A DNA stretch of 64,000 bases from Prochilodus magdalenae. Lineage: Eukaryota > Chordata > Actinopteri > Characiformes > Prochilodontidae. The DNA lies in assembly GCA_024036415.1 (NCBI GenBank), contig JAMWET010000950.1, positions 1,035,001-1,099,000 of the forward strand, written 5' to 3'. Position 1 is the stretch's first letter. Each line of letters starts with the position of its first letter. Below are positions 38,001-53,000 of the stretch, piece by piece. The notes under the pieces were generated by a model, which ran no database searches, had not been told where the DNA came from, and worked only from the letters and a program-made list of their open reading frames with translations. The position numbers and the translations under genes are program-made.

Positions 38001-41000
38001 AACATTATAATAACAATGGCTAGTATAATTTCAAAGACCATTTCCCTTCACAGGCTTGTGTTCCTAAATAAAAACAAAAAAATCTGTTTTATTGTTATTA
38101 CGCACTATGGAGTAGGTAAGGTTATTTTGTAAAAAGCTTTTTTGTTGGGCTTTAAAATTAAATGTTGTTAATGTAATTTCCCCTTAGTTTTATGATAAAC
38201 ATGCTGCTTGAAATAGTAATAAAAACTAAACTGCAAACTAAAAAATGCATCTGTAATTAGTTGGGTTAAAATTTGAGTGCTGTGTGAAACAGAAAATGCC
38301 AACCCAGTTTATCTGTTCAAGCTGTATAATATGCAGTTTGTTTTGCACAGCAGTGTCTGTCTATACTACTATTAACGATTTTGTCCGGTACTCAAACATT
38401 GTTTTTTGTCTATTTGTCTTTGCACTACACTATCTATTTATATATACACATATATTCTTGTAACTGCACTGGAGAAGGAGCTGAACTGTATTTCGTTATA
38501 CTGTACAACCCTGTATTGGTATAATGACAATAAAGTTTAACTGAATAGAATCAAATTCGCCATGGATCATGTCCCCAGTGATGTACAGCATGGGAGGTTT
38601 TTAGGTTGTACTATAAGGAGTTTCACTGTCTGTGCTGGATGTGTTAACTTATGGCTTAAATGCATCTCAGACCACATCCTGTGGCGATAAGATTTGTATC
38701 CGTATCAAATGCATTTTAGCTGCATTTACATTTGAATTTTTATTCTATTATCCAAAATGCAAAAATCCATTTATATTTTTTTGCTGTTATCCAGATATAA
38801 TCTCGAAGATCAAGACGCACAAATTACATGCCAGGTGTAAACAGGGCCTGACTGATGAATGAATTTGCGTGTGTGCATCCAGTATGAATGTATGAGTTTA
38901 TGTGTACCTGGCCTGCAGTTTGCGCACGGTTTCTTCATCCTGCCTGGCCTGCCTCTCATCTTCCAGGGCTTCCTCTAGACGACGGTACATATCCTCCAAC
39001 TCCTTAACACGCTGCAGATACTGCTCCAGCTCACTGGACTTCTGCGCCACCTGCTCCTCCATCTGCAGCCGTACCTAAAATAAACATACACATATGTGAA
39101 TATTACTACAGGCTACTGTTTCCAAATATTTGTCCAATATGTGGTAAATCTCTAAGTAATCGGCCAGCGACAGATGTTTCAGCTCAGTACTCAGTACAAA
39201 AAAAAAAATTCTAGATTAGAAAATTGGCTACCTACATTACAAATTTTATGAACGCCAGTGCTTCTCCATTTGCCTGTAATCTGTTGTGATCTGTAAATAC
39301 CCACTTTTAGCACCTTTCTGGTTTAGTCATTCCTTTCTTGCCAAAAGTTTTTGAATGAGCCGTAATCTCCTCAAACCTTATCAGTCTTCCGTCCTTTCCA
39401 CAGCACTGAAAATGCTTTTATTAATGACGACCATGGATGCTTGGGTCTTAGCAGCATTGTACTACTTGACTTAAACATAGATTTTGACATGTGTCATTCA
39501 ATCGTCCTGGCTGAATGGACTGTCCTGGAATGGATCACATCTTGCATAAGTAGTAGAAAACGGTTGATTACTCTCTCTGGGTAAACCTCATTCACCTTTG
39601 CTCAAACTTATTCATTATCACTCTTTCTTTCTTTATTTTAATGCAGACAACACCTAGATGTATCTGTACCCAAAAATAAACTCATCAGTCATATGGAAAC
39701 ATGCTCGTTAGAAATGAAAAACATAGCTGGTTCTGTTACTCTGTTACCTCTCTGTAATATCACCAAAATCAAACCATGACTCTCAATCTTCTGCTAAAAG
39801 CTTTAATTATCTCTCACCATCCGAACTACTGTAACTCTCTTCTTGCCGGCATTGACTCTGCTGCTTGTCTTTTTATTGATACCCAGTCCCATCATCACAA
39901 TGCACCATTTTCCGTATCTGCTGTGGCTGTACCTGCTACAGGCACCCGAGAGGTTGCGGCAAAACGTTGTTCGAATCCTATGCACTGATGACAGTCACCG
40001 GAGACAGCAGGAGGTATGTGGTTAAGACTTTGGAGCTCTGCAAACTGTGTCTTTGCCAGGCCGTGTTTATGTGTATTTTTGCAGAACTGTAAACCAGCCA
40101 CTCTGTATGTAGTGTTATGTATTCCTATGGTTCACCCAGTACAGATGTATATGTCTTCAGATATTCTGCACTCCAACCCAATAGTTTTACTTTTAAATCA
40201 CATGAGTTTGGGCATAGAGATAAAAATAATTTGAAACTGAACTACATGCTTATCTTAATGTAAGTGCTTCCACCTTCACAGAATAACAGCAGAAGTTACT
40301 AAAATGAACTTCCTAAAACGTTACAAATTCAGATGAAATAGGCTTAAGTCATCAAACATCCCATTGGTGCACGTCCTGCAATGAGGATGTGATGTCATTC
40401 AAAGAGTTGATTTACAAACCACAGACTAGGGTGGTGCTGGACATCTGAATTGGGGAATTTCCACTCTCAAAGCACTATAAAGCACAACTAGACTCTACAT
40501 AGAAAAACATTAAAGATTTAAGAGCATTGAGACTGAAGAGGAGGTAAAGTAAATGAATGATCAGTTCCAGAATTAAAATCTAGTGTAGTCCCTTCACATA
40601 GTGCACTTACAAATCTAGAACCTAGAGCTAGCCATAATCAGCAACTTGTGTCTGCTTTCCATAATATAATGAGTGGAAGCATAGGGAGTTATCTCCTACG
40701 ATTGTGTGGTCATGTGATATTTCACACAAGTTTGGCAAAAATTTAAGGTAAACACAAACAACAGTGGAGGAACTTCACTGCTCTGGTTTACCCTTTACTC
40801 TGCATTAGGCTTTATATGTGAGTCACACACAGCGATTCTAGCTAGTAGTGTTTTTGATAGCAGTGATCTGACACCAGTGACAGCTTGTGATGCCTGATGT
40901 TTGACCAATCAGTGTTTTTCACCATTACTAGCTCCACTCATACATTCAGGTACGGTATGTTTGGTACCAGAGTGAGAGGGGTAACCTAGTTCAGCACAAG

Positions 41001-44000
41001 TACTCAGATGCATTATGGGTCACTTGACAATGCAAATCTCAGATCATAGATTTGTAACTTTATCACAGTGCCCGACTAAAAAATGACATTAGAGTCACTG
41101 AGTTACACTAACATTCTGTATTGTGCCATTTGAAGAGTTACGCTGATTTCTCTATTCATGGTGCCAAATTGTTAAAACCATAGACTGGGATGTAGGTACA
41201 TAAATAACTATCATTACTGTATCGGGTCATTACTGCTTGCTTTTTGCTTTATTAAGTAGATCTAGAGTACTAACTCAAAACAGTATTTAGATGCTACAGC
41301 TGAACAGAAATGTTGTGAACCAACCCTGTTGATCTATGTTATGCACACTGCTCATTAAATGAAATGGTTGATGCCTTAAATAGCACAAAGAATAAAAAAA
41401 ATGTCACGTGATAAAATACTGGCATTGAAAAATTGCACCCGTAAGCTTATGAGAAATTGTGAAATTCTTTAACACTAAAATAACATCCATTAGAGCTGTT
41501 TTTATCAGGAATAGCATTAACTCGTAATCTGCCCTGTGACAGGATAGCAGTTCTGTAATGGGCTGGCACCTCTGGGGGGTTTTAGTACCATCTCTGAGGC
41601 ACAACTCTGTAAGATTATAAGACAGAGCAAATGCACTCAAACTGTGGAACACTGTGTAGAACAGATTACTTTTTAAACCAACTCACCAATGAATTATGTT
41701 TTACATTTTAAATACACTGACAATTATTTTACCTTTCTTTTCAATAATGTTTCATTCCTTTACATACATAACCCTCGCTGTTTTAGGACCCTTGAATTGA
41801 TTTATATTGTCTGTAGTTATGTAAAACTATTGTGAGCTGCACTTCCTGCATGAATGGTGTTACAAAAATATTTCCTGCTTTATAATAATTATTATAAACA
41901 AACCACATGTCAGAAGAAATATTTGTGATTATTATTAATACATTAAATTATTTAGGGATTACTTGGTGATTTAATAATATTGTACTGTCTAATAAAGTCT
42001 AGTGGTACACGTTGGTAAAATCACTGTAATGCTTGACCTCTTGGGTTGTAATGCACCTCATTTCCATTCAACAGCATTTGAGTGTTAAGAAGGAGTGAAT
42101 ACCATTTTCTCTTTTTCCATTTCAGCTCGGTAAAGGTCCTCCAGCTCGTTCTGGGTCTGCAGGCGCCTGCGCTCCTCCTCGGCTGCGTTAGCTGCTGCCT
42201 CCTCTAGTTTCTGTAGGGAACAGAGATAATGATAATCCAAAAAGTTTTTTTTTTTTTTTTTACATTAACTTCACGCAACATTCTTTCAAGATAATATACT
42301 GTAAGTTCCTGAGTAAAAATATATAGTCTGGTTAGTTTTCCAAGAAATTTTCCATTTTAGCAAAAGTATCTCTCTTGCTAGTCGGACCTCTTGGTCTTCA
42401 TGTGCTAAGCCATTAGATTTTGTGTAGGTTTTATGTATTAGACACAAAACAGCAGATAAAAATGATTTTATTTTTTTGGTTTTAGGGAAATCAATTTTAC
42501 GCATACATTCAGGGACACAACTGAGAAAACTGGATGCAACCTCCAAAATGCCTACACCTAATGCATCTGGTCTTACTCTACTGCCATTCTTATAGATGGA
42601 TTATCTACATCTATAAGACACTGGGAAACCAAGAAACATAAGTTAATTTATTCTGTGAGAAAAATATTTTACCCAGAAATAATAAAATTTTAACAAAACA
42701 TATGTGATACAATTACAGAATTATACATTCTTAGAAATTACATATAACTGAAGCATTTTTCCATATATGTCTTACTCTTTTATGTTGGTCAGAGTGTTAA
42801 GGAACTTTCAAACAGTGATCTATCACTTCCTGTTTTACAGCGGTATATATGAGGTGACACAGAGGTCAAATGCCCTCACTACAGAAAACATAAGAGACTC
42901 TACGCATGACATTTTTCACAGTTTTTCAGCCCTTTTCTGTCCCATCATTGTTAGTCATTCCCACAATACACAATCAGCCCTGAATGAAGCACCACAAACT
43001 TTCAGATATGCACATTTGACCGAGAGCTCCGATCCTCTAAACCTCAGAACACATCAGGAAAAGAAAAGAATGTGGATGCAGCACACAGCACACATTACAG
43101 ATACTTATGCTGTTCCCACAGACCCACATGTTTATCCTCTTTCTAAGTTGTCAACCTCGCCTGCAATTTAGCCGCCATGCTTTACATTTCTTTTATACCC
43201 ATGGACAAGTTCTGTTCAGCTTGCCTGTCATTGATTAACAGTGTTTTCAGGCATGGCACCAACATCACGCCTCACACCAACCACCCAACACTACAGAATA
43301 CTGAGTTGAAAATATTCAACTTTGCACTAGAAGAAAATTGGAAGACTAAAGACTGGATTGCACCCCACACTAAAAGAAAATCTGGGAAGACAATTGTTTG
43401 AGATCAACCAGATCTAAGGAGGATTTTTGCGATTGCTGGCAGCAGCAAATCTGTCTCAAAATCAGGTCGATTATCCTGTAGTGTGGACCAAACATTGGTC
43501 ATTCTTCAACACTGGAAATACCATAGACACACAATCAAAAGCCAAATGTTTAAAAGTCAATAAGGGAATGGCTATTAGGAATAGATACTTGCCTAAAATA
43601 CACATCTACATGGCCATCTACAGGCCGTAATTGAAAAGTTTCAATCAACTGGCACTGTGGTAACCGGCCTGGATGAGGACACTTTTTTTTACATTTACAT
43701 TTTACAAGGCATTTAGCCGATGCTCTTATCCAGAGCGATTTAAAACCGTGCTTAGTGTTCTACTGGATGATATTTTCCAGGTAGTATGCTTCCAGGCACA
43801 GTGAAAAGCATGGCAAGAGAGAAAAATTGCCAGGAGACCATTTGGAAGGCATGCCAGGAAAAGGCCTATCTTGTCATGTAACCACAAATGCAAGCGCCTG
43901 GAGTTTGCTAAACACTAACAGGACTAATAGGACTCAGCTTTTTGAGTTTGGTGTAAAGAAAAGAAAATTGCACTACAAACTTGCTCACAGATAAGTATAG

Positions 44001-47000
44001 TGGAGGGACAGTGATGTTCTGGAGGCAGTTTTAGGGACTGGCATGGCTTCGTTAGGGTAGATTGTATCATAAACTCCACAAAAAAAGGACATATTTAAAG
44101 CAAAATCTAAGTAAAACTGGGTCATCACATGATCCAAAACATATGACCAGATCAAGCTTCTGCCATGAGCATCTCAGTCCCCTGATCTAAATCCCATAGA
44201 AAACACATCAGGTGAGTGCATAAGTATGAAACAAAGACACAAGTGCACAAGAAAAGCACCCTGGGCGATGTGGAAAGACTCTATAAAGAGAAACTGTCTC
44301 TAACTCCTTGCTCTGTATTCTCCAACTTTATAAGAAACTATAGTAAAAGATTAAGTGCTGTTTTATTGGACAGTTAAACAAAGTATTACAGGCAGGATGT
44401 TAAAAATTGTAACACGTTTTTGATGAGGGAATTGTTTTCTCAGTTACAGACTTTATAGGTTAGACCCTTCACATTTCTTTCAGTGTGAAATTAAGTTAAT
44501 TCATCAAAATAAGGAGTCACTAATGATAATGGATGGGAATTCCATGTTGTAACTTCACAGTATTTTGTGAAAATACTACTAAATTGGGACTTAAACATGC
44601 TGCGGCCGCTATGCCTACCGTCTTTAAGCATTTCTCATGAAGGATGACACTGCACCTTTAAGGGTGGTGGGAATTAAGAAAGGCAACAGTTCAGTTCCTC
44701 TGAGTTGATCATTAGACCTTTACTGAGCATACAGCACAGCGGTAATGATCATTAACAGCAAGCAGAGGAAAAGCAGGACAGTAATAAAGCAGCATGCAAC
44801 AAAGAAGGTGGCCAGCAATGAACTTGAACACTGCAGGACTTCCCAGTAAACCAAATACACATAAACCTGAAGGAGACAGCTCATTTACCCAGAGACCTTC
44901 CTGCTGGGCCGACCGCCTTTTTCATAACTCCAAAAAACAAACACCTCACAAGCACTGCTACGCTTTCTTTTTTCTCTCCACTAAATAAAGCACAGCACAG
45001 GCAACAGGGACTAAGTTATTTTTTTCTGAAACAATTAAGCTGTAAACAAAATTCACAGTGGTTTGGTGTGAAACAGTCAGTTCTAGAAAAACTTGCCAAG
45101 TCAGAATTGTTCAGGAAGCAATGTGGTGGCGGTGACAGGAACCAGACATCTAAAGAAACAACTTCTAAAATCGGCCTCATAGAAAGTTATTACATGAAAT
45201 AGTCATGAATGGGCTTTCTTATTTCTGAGACACAAACGTATTAAACGATTTTAATAAATGTATTTACAATAGTGGAGGTACACATGGGGTGAGCCGATTT
45301 AGTCCTCACATAATCCTTTAACTGTTTCATTATTGTCAGCATTATATACCAAACTCATGCATAGATTAATTGCTGGTTTTGTATAGTAAGTAAAATGTCT
45401 ATATTTTGAATGTGTTGAATTCCTCTAAAAGCCACTGTAAAAACAACTTCACATTTGCTGGGTGGTGTAAATGAGTAGCACTTTCAAACATAAAGCCACC
45501 ATTTATCACATTGTCTTCACTTTCACTAAAACCCTCAGAAAACATGGTGTCATTGGCATATATGGCTACAAGTAGAACTGACTCACGTTATTCATACTGG
45601 TGCTTTAGTCTTAATGCTTAACTGCAACCACGTTCCCGCCTCATTCACTAGCATGTGTTAGGGTGTGATTGGAAGTGTGAATGCCTTTGGCAGCCTTGCA
45701 GTGTGAGATGTCTCAGGTGGTAGATCTGCGAAACAGGCCAGGTATTGTCTTAGCGTGATCTCTGCAGGGCTGGAATGAGTGAAGCTAGTTATCTCCTGGT
45801 GCTCTTATTGTCCTGCACTCTGTAAGGGCTAAGTGGGGTGGGCAGTGACTCATCAATGGCAGATTGTTCTCCATTCACACTCCAGCTCAGGGACACTGGG
45901 GTCACACAAAGAGAACTTGTCATAGTAAGTCCAATGATTGTTCCCATTTCATGCTGTCTGCACAGTAGCGCAGTGGTACTCCACTCCACATTGTGAAATA
46001 TTTTATAATGCATGTGCTGCTTGCACTACAGAAGCCAGTGTGTTTCAGATTAGTGAAAAGTGTGTATGTTACAGTCAGCAGTCATGAGTTGTTCTAGCTG
46101 AACTATGACAACAAACCTAAAAGCCACTTACTGTAGATGCTAATAACACTAATAAGTTATCAAGTTTATATTTTAGGCCTTTTTTATTTGAAATTGCCAG
46201 CTGCCTGCAATGTTTGCATTAAAATTGCATGATCAGCAGAAAAGGTCCAGAAAGACAACAACTAAATTCTTGTTACATTAACAGGGAAATTTAAGAATGT
46301 TTTTTCTTCTCCTGTACAACTACTTTATGAGATTTTCTTCTGATTATGGTGATTTACTATTCTATTTACAGTCACTAATGTTTTTTGCCTTTTTGTCAAA
46401 ATGTGTCCACTTGTTTGAATGAACTTCTATAAAGTAAAAAAATGACATAAATTTACACAAATTTGTGCTTTTGCTTTTTTTGTTTCTTTGGGGTTTTTTG
46501 CTTCACTTTAGTCAGCATCTTATGCCACCGCTAAACATTACATGCTAAACCTATAATCTACAACTGTTATGATCCACCTCCTTTAGCTTTCTTAAAAAGA
46601 CTTTAAAATCTTAACCAGAATCTTAACCTGATTTTCCTACTGGATCATTATATTCCACTATTGAGTGGAAAATTATTCAGGATAACAAGAGCTGAATACA
46701 AGCACGGGTTAAGCCGGTTTAAATGACCAAGTGAAATACACCCATCCTCCTGTCACCCCACCCCCGTCACACACACATTCAAATCAGAAGCCCCCTCTCT
46801 GGGGTGGGTGAAACCAAACACTGGGCCTAATCTGACCTAAGTTCTCATGAATAGCTAATTAGCAAAAACGTCTACTGAAGAGTTTCTTCTGATGTCCTGT
46901 TTAATGAATAAGGAGAATGAGAGAAGAGCTGAAAGTTTCAGTGGAATTTACATGAATGGTAAATACTTGTGGAAGAGAACCACTGTAGAAATATACATTT

Positions 47001-50000
47001 GTGACTGGTAAATGTGGTCACCGTGTTGGTTCCTGTTTTGGATGCTTGTTTCGACCATTTGGAGTGAGCCTACAGTTTGGTATTTGTACTATATTTCCGT
47101 TAAATTCAATCGCCGAGACAAAAAGAAGTTAATAAGTGGGGGTTGATGTGAAATGTATCATTGTAGAGAACCGTAGTGGCACAAATTCCTTTCTAATAAT
47201 GGCAAGAGGAACCAGAGGTCACAATGTCCACAACATGAATACAGTCATTTTATATGCTGTGCAAAACCAGCAGGGAACATGTACGCGACCTCTAGGTTGT
47301 ATTTATACTATGCTGATAATAATAAAATAGTGGTAAATGTGGAAGAAAAAGTTTTCTCTTTTTTGTGGCTGTGACTGTAAGTATAGGGCAGGCATCTTGG
47401 TCTCGAGTTCTGGAGAATCAGTGTCTGATATGTTTCCTGCTCAAACACATCTGAGTCAATTATTTACCAAGTTGAGCTGGCATGGTGCAGTGGGGGAATC
47501 TCTAAACCTGTGCTAGACAAACAGAACTGATGACCCCTGGTTTAGGGGAACAGAATGGTGATCACTTCCTGTAATCGGAGAAGCCTACAGACCTTCCTCA
47601 TGGTCTCCAGCTCTCTCTGCTTGTTCTCGTTGGCCGTCTGCAGCTCTCTCATTCTGAGTTCCAGCTGCTCCTGCTCAGCCTGCTGTTTCTGCCGCAGCTC
47701 ACGCCGCTTCTGCCGAGCCTCACGATGTGGAGCCGGCCTACCCACCTTCAGCAGAGAGATACACGTCTGAATGGCTAAGAGAGAAAAAAAGTAAAGAGAG
47801 TAAAAAAACAGTAAAGAGACACGATGAAAAAGAGTGAGAGTTTTTTTTTTTTTTTTAAATAATAAAAGTCACAGAGGTATTTAACTTCAGTATGCATACT
47901 TCAGGTCTTTTGTGGGACATGACCTAGTATCTTTTCATTTTTGGAGACAATGCAGATGATAAAGTGAGAAAAGAAATATCAAAGTGCAATAAAATCTATT
48001 TTGTTAGTCTCAATAAAATGTTTTAACAGTTTTTTATTATCATGGCAGTTTATACACCATCATCAAAAGAATAGCTGCACCCAGAAGGAAGTGACGGGTT
48101 GCAATGCTACTGGGAAGGAAGATAAAGACTACCAGGAACAATAAATGATGATACATTTAGACTGATATGGGCGGTACTTATGAAACTACACATTCAAAAT
48201 AGTTTCTCTCAGAATGGCATCGGACCATAAAGGTTCCCAATGGTGTCCTGTGATAATCCATCCCATAAAGCTTAAATATTCTTACACAGTTCCTGCAGAT
48301 TTTGTGGTAGGGTGGAGGTGGAGGAACACCCGGCCAGGACATGTGACGCGTGACAACAAACTATTCATCTTGGTGCTGACCACGTCAGTCACTCGTAACT
48401 GAAGATGACCTGCTGCAATTCCTGAGCCTTAAAGTCTGACACGAGTTTGACACCAAGACTTTGGTGATGCTGGCGTGTTGTGAAGGGCAGTCATTGTAAT
48501 GTGGGCAATGTAGTCTGTGGTGGGTTGTGCAACCTTCTGTCAGTGGTGCTGGCACTAACAGGAAGACTCATTGAGGGCATCACTTTTCACTGAATATTTA
48601 TAATCCTGGTACAATCAGGTACAGCGATAAGGCCTGTGCTTCACGTCATGGCCAAGCATGCAACTTTAGTCATTCGCATGTCTCAGAATGTCAAACCTAC
48701 ACACCAAGTTTAATTCCTGTCAGCTGATTCCAACTGAGTGCAAATATTTGTGCAACTGTTCTTTTGATGATGAGTGTAGATGAACCTGTGATATAAGTGT
48801 TCGGTAGCTAACAATCCAGAAAAGTGGGAAGGTGTTTTATGTTGAGGGTGCTAAAATGTGAATGGAAATATGCATGACATGTTATGATGTCAGGCAATTG
48901 GTTTTTTTCTAATTTTTTGGGGAATATAAAATAATATGCTATACTAAGTGCTATACTAACCTAAACTCTATGAAAAAATGAAAACGATTGTGTCACGCCG
49001 ATTGTGTCACTCACTGTGGGAGACATAGGACATTATTACGTTAAAATAACTGATTAGGTTTAAAAAATATATAAACATAATAATACAAACACCAGCCGTA
49101 TACAAGCACACAATGGTTTTCAATACATTCTAATTATTGTAAAATGCAGTTCTTTTCTTTTTTTTGAGAGCTGCAGTTAAACAATTCTGAAATCTGGGAG
49201 AGCTGAAGCCCCCTCAGTACCCCTACTTTCCTGTTCATGTAACAACGAGTATGTACAAATATGTACAAAAGGAAAACTGCAGCTATTATATTTGTGTCAT
49301 GATGAGGTCATCTTACATCACTAGATTTTAATGTAACAATATCATCAGTGCATAAAAAGAAATCCTGTATGCCTCATTAAACTGAGTCACCAAGGCCCTT
49401 TCCTACCTTGAATCCATTCCTGTTTCTTCTTTTTATCCGATGCACTGATCTCGAAACTTTTGTCTGAACACTTGACATAGAAAAGGCATTTCTTTCCTTC
49501 CTTATCCAGTAACGACTGCAGAATCCATAGAGGCAGATTTGTCAGCACAGCATCATGCAGGAAAAGGAAGGATGTTAACTAAATAACAATACTGGTGTCA
49601 CATAGGAATATCTCATCATACGGTAAGACCTCACTCCTCCCACATACTTGTTGGCCTGAACCACTGTAATCCACCCTTAAATTATTCATGTGTATGCTAC
49701 CTGTTAAAACCTAATAAACTAGTTCCACTGTAATTAAACCAATGAAGTGCAGAAAGATACATTTACACTAAAGCTTAGGTTAGGGTCTAAAGTAAACACA
49801 GATTTACTGGTCAGTTTTAGGTGGATAGGTAGCATACTGGGTAAATATCTACAAACCATCTGTCAGTCTAAAGAAAGTTCTGATCTACATCCGCAAAGGG
49901 CTACTCTAATTCATTCATAATGTAGTTAATTTATAAACCTGGTTCCACAGACGGAATTTTAGAAATGTATGCCTTGCCTCAACACAGCAGTTCCCATCCA

Positions 50001-53000
50001 GCAGTATATCTCCCTTTTTCTCTGCCAGGTCTTCACTCACATAGTATGAGATAGAACTCGGCCGGAGCAGAAACCACCGCTCGGTCCAGTTCTTCCGTTT
50101 GTGGCCTTTTTTCATCATGTAACCCTGAAAAACAGAAAAGAGCTTTATCATCTCAATCAGCTACAAGTATTCAGTCTCACAAAACAACATTCTTCAACAA
50201 CTTCAGTGCAGCATATACACACTGTGTATGTTTACAGGAGCACACAGGACAAGGGTTACATAGTGTGACAAACAAAACAGTGCAGTCTAATACAGACTAC
50301 AACACAGTCATTACAGCAGTGCTCAACATGGCTCAAAGGCCAACACTAAATACAACACAATGCAATAAACGTGCAATAAAACAAAACAGTGTAAGTTTTG
50401 TTTAACTGTATAATGGCCTTGAGCTGATTAACTGCGCACATGACGGTTTAGAGAAAGAGACTGACATGTAGTAAAAGAGAACTGATTTTTCAACATATCT
50501 GCATGATTAATATGTAAAGGTAGTCATTCAGAGTGGCTTGATCAGAAACGCTAGAGAAAATAAATTACATGAATATGGTCCAACAGAAATGCTCCAAAAA
50601 ATAATTCTAACAAATATTTTTACATTAACTTTCATTACAAGTTAATAATGTTTCTTATCTCCTATGAAGATACAGTTTTGGAGTTTTTATATTTTATAAA
50701 CTTTTAAGTCATTCTGGACCATTTCTATTAGCACAGATGTCCTGAAATTCAAAAACACATAGATACAAGGTTTTGTCTTGAGAACAAAACCTTGTATCTG
50801 TGTGTGTGTAGACATTCTGACACCTGGTTCATATTAGAACTACTATAAAGATAATTCAAGTCTCTGGGTTTCCCTACAATGAACCAGTTCGCATCAAAAC
50901 AAGATTAAATCCTAACAACAGAATTATGCAGAACCCGGGGTGGAAATTTCCCTGTGGGGATGAAGAGTTGGACAGTGTTCGTTATGTGAATGAGTGTGTG
51001 GAAACATGTGTACATGCAGAAATAGAGTACAAAATTATTTATCGCTTACTATTTAAAAGTTATGGCCATTTATAAAGGGCATGGAATTAATGTCATGCTC
51101 AGCGACTGATTTCCTGTTAGTATGCTCTGTCTGTGGTAGCACATCTGGCCTTGGCAATAGGATCCTCTCCCTCCCCCACACTACCCCTCCTGCATGCATA
51201 CTAATTCAAACCAAGGACAGAAAACAACACTGCTATCAGTAAGCTCTATTGATGCCACCTGCATTTTTAGAAACATGAATTCATTCTGGCTGCTACAAAC
51301 TCACAGACGTCACTGTCACACAGCAGACAGTGCACAGTTGCACAAAGGTCACTACGCAGCCTGTATGTGTTTCAAAAAGACGCTCTAGTCATACACCACA
51401 GCGAACGCATATTTAATGCTAACAAAGGCAATAGTGTTATTAGATGACGACATTAAGACTCTAATTTCAGGTATTTGTAGTAATCATGCTTTTTCAATCA
51501 CCACCTCTTTGTTTATTCTTAACATCTACGAGCAACCATCCAGCATCAGCAATAACAACAGTTTTAGTGCAAAGAAGTAATTAACATTCTATATATATAT
51601 TTTTTATTTTTTTTTATTTTTTTAAAAGACATAACTGACAGTAAAGGCTTATTTGTCTGCAGCAGCTCTGGCTAACTTAGTTTGTTTGATTTTATATTTA
51701 AGACATACACATACATTAATACAGTTTGATAGTCAGTAAATGCTCAGAACTCAGAATGCCAGTTCAGAATTATGTAGGCATGTCAGAATGCATAGTGACT
51801 ACCCGTAGCGTCTCCCTGGCAGGGTAAACAGTCCGGCTCCTGTGCCAGTGGTGAGTGACAATGCCAATCAGAATGGTTTACTTCTGCACGTTCAGGCAAG
51901 CGCAAAAAAACCCCATACACTTCTCTTTTCTTGACTGGCCTCTGAGTGGTGAATGGAAAGTGCGAAAAAGCGAACAAGCTGTCTAACGCTTATTTTAGAC
52001 AGTTACTTATTTTACATATTGAGAACTCAGGCTTTTATTATGATGGCAGATCACTGACATATCATGTCTGATATTTATGTCATGTCCGGGGTACGTAATG
52101 TATTACTTATTCCTACAGTTGAGGCAGACTCCAGCTATTAGGCTCAAATATTTATAAGTTAATTGCTTATAATAGAATCCTGCAAAGGTGGCCAGTGCAA
52201 GTAGGAAGCAGAGCCCATTTATAACATGGTGTAATAAACCTTTATAGCAAGCCCTTTTAACATACTTAAAAAAATATAAAATAAAATAACCTTCTTTCTT
52301 GGAGTTTTGGCTGGGACCAAACCATAGGATTCGATTTAGGATCACATCTCCAATCAAAATGACTTTTATCTTGATATCTTAATAACAAAATATAAACAAT
52401 ATAAACAAAAAGTCACAGGATGTCTTTGTTTTGCACAAAGTAAAAAACAACCATGAAAATGAATAGACAGGGGCTGTAACAGACGGGACATATCAATGAA
52501 GACTGCAGGTGAGCTGGAACAGGCCTTGCTAGCAGTGGTCATTCAGTCCACATTTGAGGTGGCCTAAGAAGACTGTACTGACCCATCATCGCTTACTGAC
52601 ATTAGTAAAGTGACACATTTTAATTTATTTCACTAAACTTCATTTTAATGAAATACTATTAAAATACTACAGTAGTGTTTACTGTTGTACCGCATCATCT
52701 CACCGCTATCTTTACATTTGCAGCTGTTTTTGAATTTAATATTGAGATCAGCATAAGGATTGTGGCTGATGAAAGGTTTATGAAGGTTTGGATCCTTTAT
52801 ACTGCCAAATCTTAATGGCTAATATTAACTTCTACCTTTTAAATGTTCAAAGTGGTTAGATAAATTTAGCTTGGGGCTAGCACGATAGTTCACAGCTAGC
52901 ACATTAGCAATGACATTTGCTAGCCACTAGTGGAACTAGAAGAAAGCAGTTGGCTGTAAACCTGAGGTGAATTTCCTGGTTCATATGAACATTCATTGCC

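Larger units (their letters stand above)
36781..38907 (-). other. swap70: swap70 intron 9 (hairpin and LINE tail inside)
   Basis: About 2.1 kb. Holds a perfect 14-bp hairpin (36918-36951) and a plus-strand LINE tail (38395-38546), listed separately; otherwise nothing recognised. Confidence 0.7.
42211..47592 (-). other. swap70: swap70 intron 7 (largest)
   Basis: About 5.4 kb. It contains the nested Tc1/SINE relic at 43.4-44.5 kb. A calmer, less repetitive patch at 46730-46930 (TCATGAATAGCTAATTAGCA) could be a conserved enhancer; no proof. Otherwise no gene. Confidence 0.7.

Noticed and set aside
46730..46930. Possible conserved enhancer in intron 7
   Set aside because: Only base composition and a homeobox-like TAATTAG core suggest it; conservation cannot be seen from one sequence, so not listed as a feature of its own.
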